From Halieaceae bacterium UBA4438 (GTDB lineage: Bacteria > Pseudomonadota > Gammaproteobacteria > Pseudomonadales > Halieaceae): 6,810 nt of DNA. This document shows positions 1 to 5,699 of the stretch, piece by piece. The stretch lies in assembly GCA_002390485.1 (NCBI GenBank), contig DGPO01000117.1:1-6810 (forward strand), read 5' to 3'. Position 1 is the stretch's first letter. Each line of letters starts with the position of its first letter. The notes beneath the pieces are model-generated. The model saw nothing but the letters and a program-made list of their open reading frames with translations. It had not been told where the DNA came from and did not search any database. A program made the translations under genes and the position numbers.

Positions 1-353
1 CCCTGCACCTTGGCGATTATCGGTTTGGGGTAGCGCCATAACTTCATCCAGTAATCGACGATCACGTGGACGTCGTCCCTGTCTTTTCGTATATCGACGT
101 GATCGTCAAAGTTGGCTGGATATTGTGAGGTTATCCAGTGCGCCTCGCGAAGGTCATAGCCTGTTGAAAAAGCCTTGCCTGCGGCGCCTATGACAATGAC
201 ACCCACACTCTCGTCGTGAAGGGCGTTGTCCAATACATCAGCAATCTCATTAAGGACTTGCCACGACAGTGGATTCAGATCATCCGGGCGGTTGAGGGTG
301 ATGGTGAGCACCCGGTCGTCTTGGGTGGTGATGATCATGGCTGGATCGCTCAT
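1..353 (-). CDS. Enoyl-CoA hydratase/isomerase family protein (crotonase fold), N-terminal part, runs off the left edge
   Basis: Reading the minus strand from the ATG at 353 gives 117 complete codons with no stop before the window edge. The protein starts MSDPAMIITTQDD and shows the crotonase N-terminal pattern: the strand plus LNRPDDLNPLS (residues 20-30, family consensus LNRP.x.NAL), then GAAGKAFSTGYDL (56-68), which matches the first oxyanion-hole segment (consensus G.G.AFSAGADL). It ends in YPKPIIAKVQG (108-118), the usual stretch before the second oxyanion-hole glycines, which lie outside the window. Family members hydrate or isomerise enoyl-CoA thioesters in the cytoplasm, in fatty-acid or related acyl-CoA breakdown. 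The catalytic acidic residues are not visible, so hydratase cannot be told from isomerase or another crotonase reaction. The start is supported by AGGAG (plus-strand 363-367) nine bases upstream. About 140 further residues would be expected. It is codirectional with the LysR gene behind it, after a 196-bp gap that is long enough for its own promoter. Confidence 0.93.
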   Translation of the reverse strand, partial: MSDPAMIITTQDDRVLTITLNRPDDLNPLSWQVLNEIADVLDNALHDESVGVIVIGAAGKAFSTGYDLREAHWITSQYPANFDDHVDIRKDRDDVHVIVDYWMKLWRYPKPIIAKVQ

Positions 354-436
354 TGTGTCTGTCTCCTATGTGAAGCAACGATCGGTTCGCGCAGAACACC
401 ATCACTCCTTGTACGCGCAAAAACTGAGTTATTGCA

Positions 437-451
437 GACGTCCGACGTCGG
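437..451. promoter_or_regulatory. Palindromic element upstream of the enoyl-CoA hydratase gene (possible operator)
   Basis: The 354-549 gap separates the hydratase and LysR genes and holds no convincing ORF. It contains the perfect 10-bp palindrome CCGACGTCGG (442-451) immediately preceded by a second GACGTC (437-442), so two GACGTC cores lie seven bases apart. The element is about 85-100 bp upstream of the hydratase ATG, a plausible operator position. GACGTC also occurs several times inside coding sequence in this window, so chance is a real alternative. I could not place a good -35/-10 pair for the hydratase with confidence. Confidence 0.25.
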
Positions 452-544
452 CTAACCATACGATAAAAACGAGGGGTTAGAAAATGGTGAGTGTGGACTA
501 TAGATGCACGGACTGAGTGGCCCAAGAGTCAGAAACAAAGCCCC

Positions 545-558
545 GGTCTTCAAAGACC
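545..558 (-). terminator. Short hairpin at the 3' end of the LysR gene, weak terminator candidate
   Basis: GGTCTT (545-550) and AAGACC (553-558) form a perfect six-base inverted repeat around a two-base loop, or five pairs with a four-base loop. The LysR stop codon lies inside it. On the minus-strand transcript the hairpin is followed by GGGGC and then the interrupted T-rich stretch TTTGTTT, not a clean U-tract. It could slow or end LysR transcription before the hydratase gene, but it is not a canonical intrinsic terminator. Confidence 0.3.
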
Positions 559-1467
559 ATTGCCGTCTGGGGTCATTAGTCGCTCGGTCAAAAAGTCCAC
601 AAACGCTTTCACCTTAGGCACCAAGTAACGTGGCTTCTGGTACAGCAAATAAATAGCCAGCTCCTGATTTTGACTGACACTTAACTCGCTCTCCTCGAGT
701 AGCTCAACCAACTGACCGCTTTGAAGATAACGGTGAGCGGACCACCTCGGTGCCATCATGATGCCTTTGCCGGCCAGACCAAGCTCCATCAGCCATTTCG
801 CATTATTTGACACGACCATGGCTTTGCCTGAGACGTCGTGCCATTGGTCGTCTGTTTTTAACAACCATGGCGAAGGCCCTCTTGGGGTTCTAAAAAAGAG
901 GCCGGGGTGTTCGCGCAATTCAAATCCGCTAGTGGGTGTTCCTGCGATTGCTAAGTAGGCGGGTGATGCGACCGGGATAAACTCATTCGGCATCAATCGG
1001 ATCGCATGAACATGCTCATCGGGTGCGTATCCCCCTCTAATGGCAACATCAACGTCATCATTCGCCAGCGAAGACAACTCATCGGAGAGGCTGACGTCGA
1101 GGACAATTTCAGGATAGCGGGTGGTGAATTCGTCCAGAAGTGGGCACAAGAGCTGCTCGCCAAAACTTACCATGCTGCTTATTCTCAGGTGCCCCATTGG
1201 GGTTGTCTGGTAACTTTTGACGGACTCAGTGCTCTGGTCGAGCTGACGCAGTATCTCGCTGACTTGCTCAAAGTAGATTTGGCCGATTTCAGTGGGTTTG
1301 ACCACTCGGGTACTGCGCTTGAGTAGGTTCGTTCCCAGGCTGGTCTCGAGGTCAGATATTCGCCGGGATATTGACGAGGGTGGTACGGAAAAGGCGTTGG
1401 CAGCGCCCGTAAAACTTCCGGATTCCACCACCTTACAAAAATATTTAAGCGCGAGAAGCTGGTTCAT
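550..1467 (-). CDS. LysR-family transcriptional regulator (CrgA-like)
   Basis: This 305-residue protein has the usual LysR length. The N-terminus MNQLLALKYFCKVVESGSFT, followed by AANAFSVPPSSISRRISDLE (22-41), is the winged helix-turn-helix DNA-binding domain. LLKRSTRVVKPTEIG (48-62) is the wing and start of the linker helix. The effector-binding domain begins near MGHLRIS (91-97) and contains DVDVAIRGG (138-146), a signature of the CrgA-like group. I chose the ATG at 1467 because the family starts just before the first helix; the open frame extends upstream only to a TTG at 1488, adding seven residues of no family character. No strong Shine-Dalgarno precedes the ATG. The gene is divergent from the oxidoreductase at 1595, and the gap carries a LysR-type inverted repeat, so the likely role is autoregulation plus control of that gene. 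The inducer is unknown. Confidence 0.95.
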   Translation of the reverse strand: MNQLLALKYFCKVVESGSFTGAANAFSVPPSSISRRISDLETSLGTNLLKRSTRVVKPTEIGQIYFEQVSEILRQLDQSTESVKSYQTTPMGHLRISSMVSFGEQLLCPLLDEFTTRYPEIVLDVSLSDELSSLANDDVDVAIRGGYAPDEHVHAIRLMPNEFIPVASPAYLAIAGTPTSGFELREHPGLFFRTPRGPSPWLLKTDDQWHDVSGKAMVVSNNAKWLMELGLAGKGIMMAPRWSAHRYLQSGQLVELLEESELSVSQNQELAIYLLYQKPRYLVPKVKAFVDFLTERLMTPDGNGL

Positions 1468-1489
1468 AGTTGTCGTTTGAAACCCCAAT

Positions 1490-1506
1490 TTTGTCTAATC
1501 GACAAA
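1490..1506. promoter_or_regulatory. Probable LysR-type operator in the divergent intergenic region
   Basis: TTTGTC-TAATC-GACAAA is a perfect six-base inverted repeat with a five-base spacer. Its central 13 bases (1492-1504) fit the T-N11-A rule for LysR recognition sites exactly. It lies 23 bp upstream of the LysR ATG and about 88 bp upstream of the oxidoreductase ATG, where a regulator could repress itself and act on the divergent gene. TATATA at 1526-1531 is a candidate -10 for the oxidoreductase, but no well-spaced -35 accompanies it, as is often true of activator-dependent promoters. A very similar repeat occurs at 6630-6648. That this particular LysR protein binds here is inferred from position and symmetry. 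Confidence 0.6.
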
Positions 1507-1594
1507 GGTTAATCCATTTAATGCGTATATATCGACCTATTCTTGTGCGTAATACTTCGTTTTACCGCAGTGACTCAAATGTGAGAGGACAGAT

Positions 1595-2593
1595 ATGAGC
1601 CAGTACACAAAGATTAATCTTGTCGCCAGACCTAAGCCTGGTCCCATTACGCCTAATCTTTTCGACGTCGTGACTGAGAACGTTCCCGTCGCGGGTCAAG
1701 GCGAGGTTCTTGTTAAGCAGACGCACATGTCGCTGGATCCCGCAATGATTGGTTGGATGAGCCCTGATGAGGAAAGCTATGTACCGCCGGTAGGTTTGGG
1801 GGAGGTCATGCGCTCTTCAGGCATCGGCCTGGTCGTTGAAAGCCGACATCCTGACTTTGCGGTGGGCGACCGCGTTCGTGGAATGATGGGGTGGACGGAG
1901 TTTTACTTAAGTGACGGCACGGGTTTGAGTGGTGTGCCCGATGGCGTGGACGAAGAGACGGTGCTGTCCATTTTTGCGCTGCCGGGGATAACTGCCATGA
2001 AAGGCTTGTACGGTTTTGGTGACCCAAAAGCCGGAGAGACGCTAGTGGTCAGTGGCGCCGCAGGATCCGTCGGCTCGCTGGTGGGACAGTTGGCGAAGGC
2101 CGACGGATTGCACGTTATTGGTGTTGCCGGTGATGATGAAAAATGCCGCTGGCTTGTTGACGACTTGGGCTTTGACGGCGCTGTAAATTACAAGACTGAA
2201 GATGTCGCTGCAAAGCTTGCTGAGCTGACGCCTAAGGGTGTTGATATCTACTTTGAAAACACCGGTGGCGCCATTCAGCATGCGGTCTTTGATCGCATGA
2301 ATGCGCACGGACGCATTGTCGTTTGCGGCATGATCTCTGACTACATCGCGTCTGAGCCCTCGGCGGGACCCAACTGGATTCCAATGGTTAAAAAGAGGCT
2401 CACAATCCGAGGGTTTACGGTCCCTGATCATTACGACGAAATTCCGAGTTTACTTGAGCAGCTTGCACCTTACGTCATGTCCGGCAAGGTTAAATACCGT
2501 AGCCACGTCCTCGACGGTTTGGAATCGGCAATTGACGGACTCAACTTGTTCTTCACTGGGGGTAATCGAGGCAAGCTTATCGTGAAGCTCTAG
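1595..2593 (+). CDS. NADP-dependent oxidoreductase, zinc-independent medium-chain reductase (COG2130/CurA type)
   Basis: This complete 332-residue protein has the family's usual length. The N-terminal catalytic-type domain shows HMSLDPAMIGWMSP (44-57) and GLGEVMRSSGIGLVVES (67-83), which match the COG2130 patterns LSxDPxMRGxM and GEVMRGxGVGxVxxS. The Rossmann domain carries VVSGAAGSVGSLVGQLAK (151-168), the AxxGxxG-type NADP-binding loop, followed by YFENTGG (219-225) and CGMISDY (244-250), both typical of this family. No zinc-ligand cysteine/histidine set is visible. Known relatives reduce the C=C bond of alpha,beta-unsaturated ketones or aldehydes with NADPH in the cytoplasm (curcumin reductase, prostaglandin reductase, leukotriene B4 dehydrogenase); the actual substrate here is unknown. 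GAGAGG (1583-1588) six bases before the ATG supports the start. It is divergent from the LysR regulator, which is its likely controller. It appears to be monocistronic. Confidence 0.94.
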   Translation: MSQYTKINLVARPKPGPITPNLFDVVTENVPVAGQGEVLVKQTHMSLDPAMIGWMSPDEESYVPPVGLGEVMRSSGIGLVVESRHPDFAVGDRVRGMMGWTEFYLSDGTGLSGVPDGVDEETVLSIFALPGITAMKGLYGFGDPKAGETLVVSGAAGSVGSLVGQLAKADGLHVIGVAGDDEKCRWLVDDLGFDGAVNYKTEDVAAKLAELTPKGVDIYFENTGGAIQHAVFDRMNAHGRIVVCGMISDYIASEPSAGPNWIPMVKKRLTIRGFTVPDHYDEIPSLLEQLAPYVMSGKVKYRSHVLDGLESAIDGLNLFFTGGNRGKLIVKL

Positions 2594-2613
2594 TCTCTGA
2601 CCCATCGCCGCGA

Positions 2614-2637
2614 GCAAAGCAGCTAGGACGTGCTTGC
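2614..2637. other. Imperfect hairpin downstream of the oxidoreductase gene
   Basis: GCAA-A-GCA (2614-2621) can pair with TGCTTGC (2631-2637) as a seven-pair stem with one bulged A and a nine-base loop. It lies 20 bp after the oxidoreductase stop, where a terminator would be expected, but has no T-tract on either strand. It may stabilise the 3' end or be chance. No better terminator is visible between 2594 and 2653. Confidence 0.2.
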
Positions 2638-2653
2638 GATGTGGGTTTGACAC

Positions 2654-2869
2654 CTAGGCAAAGGCGTCTAAAGCCAGTCGGGGCGTCACAGTGATCCAAT
2701 TCGGCTGAATGCTGTATTCAGTAGCGAGTGCGATTTCTCGTGCATAGTCTTTTTGCCAATCATTAGACAGTCCGGGTGGTCGCCAAAGCTCTAGGTCTTG
2801 TGCATAATTCGCGCGCCCGAGCCTGTTGCGAGTAAAACGAGTCTGTTGTGAGTAAACATAGTCCCGCAT
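2654..2869 (-). CDS. Doubtful small ORF, 71 residues, unrecognised
   Basis: From the ATG at 2869 on the minus strand the frame encodes MRDYVYSQQTRF and ends in TPRLALDAFA. I do not recognise the sequence. It has no signal peptide, membrane segment or obvious motif, and a normal soluble composition with several aromatic residues. In its favour, it occupies a gap with no other gene, and by rough hand count its first codon positions are richer in GC than its second positions, as in real genes. Against it, there is no Shine-Dalgarno, its ATG overlaps the start codon of the divergent TonB receptor within GCATGC, and no bias is evident at third positions. Upstream GTG or TTG starts would run into the receptor gene. 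It could be a real small gene, a decayed remnant, or noise. Confidence 0.25.
   Translation of the reverse strand: MRDYVYSQQTRFTRNRLGRANYAQDLELWRPPGLSNDWQKDYAREIALATEYSIQPNWITVTPRLALDAFA
2823..2862. repeat. Tandem pair of 20-bp imperfect direct repeats just upstream of the TonB receptor
   Basis: Unit 1 (2823-2842, beginning CTGTTGCGAGTAAA) and unit 2 (2843-2862, beginning CTGTTGTGAGTAAA) match at 16 of 20 positions and abut exactly. The second unit ends five bases before the receptor ATG. Twenty bases is close to two helical turns, so two protein copies could bind the same DNA face. The pair would also lie in the 5' leader if transcription starts upstream; CATAAT at 2803-2808 is a possible -10, without a good -35. 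A small local duplication without function is equally possible. Confidence 0.5.
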
Positions 2870-4943
2870 GCCTTTAATACCGTCCACTGACGTCAAGTCC
2901 CTGTGCTTTGCACTCAGCTTATTGTTTCTTGCGGCAGAGGCTTTGACACTCGAGGCATCTGCCAGCCAGTCGGAAGGTGTTCGGCAGACCTATCTGCCGA
3001 GCGATTTTGCACAGTTTGCTCCTCGGTCGGCGTTCGACTTGGTCAGACAAATTCCTGGATTTAGCGTTAACGAGGGCGGAGGTGACCGTGGTTTTGGTCA
3101 GGCGGATACTAACGTTCTTATTAACGGGCGTCGCATATCGGGAAAGTCTAACGGTCCGACGCAAGCGCTAGAGCGACTTTCGGTGGAAAGCGTCATACGG
3201 ATTGAAATTTTGGACGGCGCCAGTCTTGATATCGGCGGTATGTCGGGGCAAGTCGTCAACGTCATTACTGACGCTGATAAAAAGATAACGGGTTTGTACC
3301 GTTACTCCCCGAGGGTTCGTCCGAGTGGCCCCAACACCGAGAAACGCCTGCGTGAATTCAGTGTCGCGATCACCGGTGGGAGCGGTGACTCAGAGTGGAC
3401 CTTGAGCGTAGCTAACGAGCAGCGTGCCTTTGCCGAGTCGGGGTTTGAAGTGGTGAGGGACTCAACGGGCGAGATTACTGACAACCGTTTTGAGTCAAGT
3501 CGTCGGTTATTCGACAGGCCCAATCTTTCAGGCTCTTACTCGAAAGAAACAGCCTCCGGCAGTGTCTTTAACCTCGTGGGTGAAGTGAATGGCTATTATT
3601 CCAACGTAACGGAGGAGTCCGCGCGCCGAGCAGAAACGCCCGATGCCAATACACGTGCGCTGAAACAGTCAGAGGATGAGTACAACTTCGAGATTGGAAC
3701 GGATTACGAGTTTGCTGTTGGCGCTGGGCGACTCAAGCTGATGGGGCTGCATCGATTCGAGTCCAGTCCCACGGTCGATCGCACCACAACATCTTTTGCC
3801 TCGGGGGCTGTCGCGGGCTCTGTTTTCTCGCGCCAAGCCGATGAGGCGGAGTCGATCTTAAGGGCTGAATTTGCGTTCACTGCATTGGATAGTCAGTGGC
3901 GTTGGTCACTTGAAGGGACCGAGAACTACCTCGACATTACCTCTCAGCTCGACGAGCTGAACATACAGGGCGAACTAAGCCCAGTGAATCTCACGGGTGC
4001 TAACTCCAGGGTGGAAGAGACCCGCGCAGAGTCAACACTCAATGTCAGTAAACGACTTGGTGAGCGGCTGACCCTTCAGGCAACCCTAGGCGCTGAGTAT
4101 TCAGAGATTAGGCAGACCGGCAGCTCAGATGTGACGCGGGATTTCGTTCGTCCTAAGGGATTTTTCGCGCTGAACTACAAGCCTAGCGATACACTTTTTC
4201 TGTCTGCAAAGCTTGAGCGCCTGGTGGATCAGCTGAGCTTTTTTGACTTCATAGCCTCGGTTGACGTTAATTTGGGACGCGAGAACGTTTCCAATGTTGA
4301 CCTAGTGCCCCCGCAAGCTTGGAACCTAAAGCTTGAGGCTCAACAATCGCTGGGAACGCGTGGCAACCTGACGCTCAGCCTGTTTTACGAGGACGCTGAA
4401 GACATTGTGGACGGCATTCCGATTGAGGGTGGTGGTCAAGCCCCCGGGAATATCGACAGTGCTAATCTCTACGGAGGTTTTTTTGATGCCACGTTATTGA
4501 GTGACGAACGGCTTTGGAGCGGGGGGCGTGTGGATCTCTCACTGGGGTACATGAACTCCAATGTCATTGATCCCATACTGGGAAAAAAGAGAAAAATAAG
4601 CGACGAATTTTACAAGTCCTACAACCTCGGATTTCGGCAGGATTTTGAGGGCACGTCTTGGGCCTTGGGCGCCTCAATAGACTATGACGAAACGACACGC
4701 GGCGTGAGAATTGACGAGGTCAGTTTTTACAATAAAAGCCCGGGAATCGTTAATTTTTATGTGGAAAATAAAGACGTGAAAGGACTCACAATAAGGGCCA
4801 ATATTTGGAACTTAATAGAGTCAAAAAATCGATATCGGCGGACCATCTACGCTGACCGATTGACTGATCAGGTCCTATTCTCTGAGACGCGCAGTCGACG
4901 TTATGGTTACTCCTACACATTGACTGTAGAAGGCGCGTTTTAG
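2868..4943 (+). CDS. TonB-dependent outer-membrane receptor, substrate unknown
   Basis: This complete 691-residue protein is typical in length for TonB-dependent transporters, which import scarce ligands across the outer membrane using energy from TonB-ExbBD. Residues 10-32 form a signal peptide: a lysine, the hydrophobic run SLCFALSLLFLAAEAL, and an A-S-A cleavage site at 30-32. The plug domain follows (about 43-137) with DLVRQIPGFSVNEGGG (57-72), TNVLINGRRISGKS (81-94), VIRIEILDGAS (109-119) and GMSGQVVNVIT (124-134). The remainder is a beta-barrel of alternating aromatic/polar strands, ending in phenylalanine (TLTVEGAF) as required for BAM-mediated insertion. No carboxypeptidase-like N-terminal extension or FecA-type signalling domain is present. 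The ATG at 2868 is the first start after the in-frame stop at 2859-2861, but no Shine-Dalgarno precedes it. No transport, siderophore or glycan genes adjoin it, so the ligand cannot be inferred. Confidence 0.93.
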   Translation: MPLIPSTDVKSLCFALSLLFLAAEALTLEASASQSEGVRQTYLPSDFAQFAPRSAFDLVRQIPGFSVNEGGGDRGFGQADTNVLINGRRISGKSNGPTQALERLSVESVIRIEILDGASLDIGGMSGQVVNVITDADKKITGLYRYSPRVRPSGPNTEKRLREFSVAITGGSGDSEWTLSVANEQRAFAESGFEVVRDSTGEITDNRFESSRRLFDRPNLSGSYSKETASGSVFNLVGEVNGYYSNVTEESARRAETPDANTRALKQSEDEYNFEIGTDYEFAVGAGRLKLMGLHRFESSPTVDRTTTSFASGAVAGSVFSRQADEAESILRAEFAFTALDSQWRWSLEGTENYLDITSQLDELNIQGELSPVNLTGANSRVEETRAESTLNVSKRLGERLTLQATLGAEYSEIRQTGSSDVTRDFVRPKGFFALNYKPSDTLFLSAKLERLVDQLSFFDFIASVDVNLGRENVSNVDLVPPQAWNLKLEAQQSLGTRGNLTLSLFYEDAEDIVDGIPIEGGGQAPGNIDSANLYGGFFDATLLSDERLWSGGRVDLSLGYMNSNVIDPILGKKRKISDEFYKSYNLGFRQDFEGTSWALGASIDYDETTRGVRIDEVSFYNKSPGIVNFYVENKDVKGLTIRANIWNLIESKNRYRRTIYADRLTDQVLFSETRSRRYGYSYTLTVEGAF

Positions 4944-4969
4944 AGACACAAAAACCGGATCAAAGCACC

Positions 4970-4986
4970 GCGTTTTAACGCTTTTT
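4970..4986 (+). terminator. Probable intrinsic terminator of the TonB receptor gene
   Basis: GCGTT (4970-4974) and AACGC (4977-4981) form a perfect inverted repeat, immediately followed by five T residues (4982-4986). It starts 26 bp after the receptor stop codon and before the lipoprotein gene. The stem is short (four to five pairs with a two- to four-base loop), so efficiency is uncertain. An alternative pairing of AAAGC (4962-4966) with GCTTT would enlarge the structure. Confidence 0.45.
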
Positions 4987-5030
4987 CACCCCCATGAGCC
5001 GCAGAGTCACGGCCGCTGCCTTTGTTGGGT

Positions 5031-5036
5031 TAGAAT
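5031..5036 (+). promoter_or_regulatory. Candidate -10 box directly in front of the lipoprotein ATG
   Basis: TAGAAT matches the sigma-70 consensus TATAAT at five of six positions and ends six bases before the lipoprotein ATG at 5043. Transcription would then begin at or next to the A of the start codon, giving a leaderless mRNA. This agrees with the absence of any Shine-Dalgarno in the preceding 20 bases. No convincing -35 box is visible at 16-18 bp. Confidence 0.4.
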
Positions 5037-5042
5037 CGCATT

Positions 5043-5423
5043 ATGAGACGTTATGCGATCATCATTTTTCTGACTGCTCTTCTTCAAGGGTGTGCATCGG
5101 ATCCAATGCACACGACGGGAGAGCGACGACCCGCTATTGCTGACTACAAGACCGTCAGAGTTTTGAGCACGGTTCCTTTGGGCGCACAGAGGATAGCGGT
5201 GGTAAAAGCATCATCAGACTCTGGTTTTTCTCGGCGACGCGACCTTGATCATGCTGTGGGCGAGCTGAAGAAACGAGCCGCGAAAGTAGGTGCAAATGCA
5301 CTCGTTATTACGCGTCGCGCTACCTCCGCTGAAATGGGCACTGCCTCAACCTCAGGCGGCGGCACGATCGTAACGTCTAATGAAGTTGAATTCGTCCGTG
5401 GGATCGCGATTTGGGTTGACTGA
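5043..5423 (+). CDS. Small lipoprotein, unknown function
   Basis: This 126-residue protein begins MRRYAIIIFLTALLQGC, a short positively charged n-region, a hydrophobic core and the lipobox LLQGC with the lipidated cysteine at residue 17. The residue after the cysteine is alanine, not aspartate, so by the usual Lol rule it should go to the outer membrane. The mature part has a beta-strand-like segment (37-56), a charged helical stretch RDLDHAVGELKKRAAKVGANALVI (66-89) and a closing strand GIAIWVD. The pattern of a helix with KxxAxxxGANALV followed by a strand resembles small envelope proteins of the DUF4156/RcsF/YbjQ kind. That resemblance is by eye only, and the RcsF cysteines are absent. The ATG is fixed by the signal peptide. 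There is no Shine-Dalgarno, and a -10-like TAGAAT lies six bases upstream. It appears to be an isolated gene. Confidence 0.85.
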   Translation: MRRYAIIIFLTALLQGCASDPMHTTGERRPAIADYKTVRVLSTVPLGAQRIAVVKASSDSGFSRRRDLDHAVGELKKRAAKVGANALVITRRATSAEMGTASTSGGGTIVTSNEVEFVRGIAIWVD

Positions 5424-5471
5424 GGCCTGACCTATTTCCGTTTCCTTCCTGCTACCGGCGAGACAGATCCT

Positions 5472-5533
5472 TTGGCTAAAAGCTTAAATTCTGGGCTTGC
5501 GCGCGTTAGTTAAGTTCAAAGAACTTTAGCCAA
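5472..5533. other. Nested inverted repeats between the lipoprotein and DUF1295 genes
   Basis: TTGGCTAAA (5472-5480) has its perfect nine-base complement TTTAGCCAA at 5525-5533. Inside it, AAGTTC (5512-5517) and GAACTT (5521-5526) form a six-pair stem with an AAA loop. The two stems share bases 5525-5526, so in RNA both cannot form fully at once. No T-tract follows, so this is not a standard terminator. It could be an operator pair or a switchable leader for the next gene. The rest of 5424-5699 shows nothing else recognisable. Confidence 0.35.
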
Positions 5534-5699
5534 CGTCATTGAGTGACAGAATACGGGACTAAACCGGCTTTTCATCCGCTGAGTTGGCGTGCCTTCAGAT
5601 GAATATAAAAACAATGCGCTTTCGCGTTTTGACCCGCTCTTGGGGTTGCGTTGGCGAAAACACTATCGACAGCAATTCGACGACAGGAAGCAAAGTCTC

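Noticed and set aside
280..525. 81-residue minus-strand ORF across the hydratase start and its upstream gap
   Set aside because: It is out of frame with the clearly real hydratase reading of the same strand, is rich in His/Arg, has no recognisable motif, and overlaps the hydratase ATG and its Shine-Dalgarno.
1006..1326. 106-residue plus-strand ORF opposite the LysR gene
   Set aside because: It lies wholly inside the well-supported LysR coding sequence on the other strand, with no ribosome binding site or family pattern.
2042..2431. 129-residue minus-strand ORF opposite the oxidoreductase
   Set aside because: It is fully antisense to the Rossmann domain of the oxidoreductase, and its sequence has no domain-like pattern.
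2450..2653. Minus-strand frame continuing directly past the TAG of the small ORF at 2654
   Set aside because: It is the same frame with one amber stop between, so I considered a broken longer gene. Most of it is antisense to the oxidoreductase C-terminus, so the open frame is better explained as a shadow.
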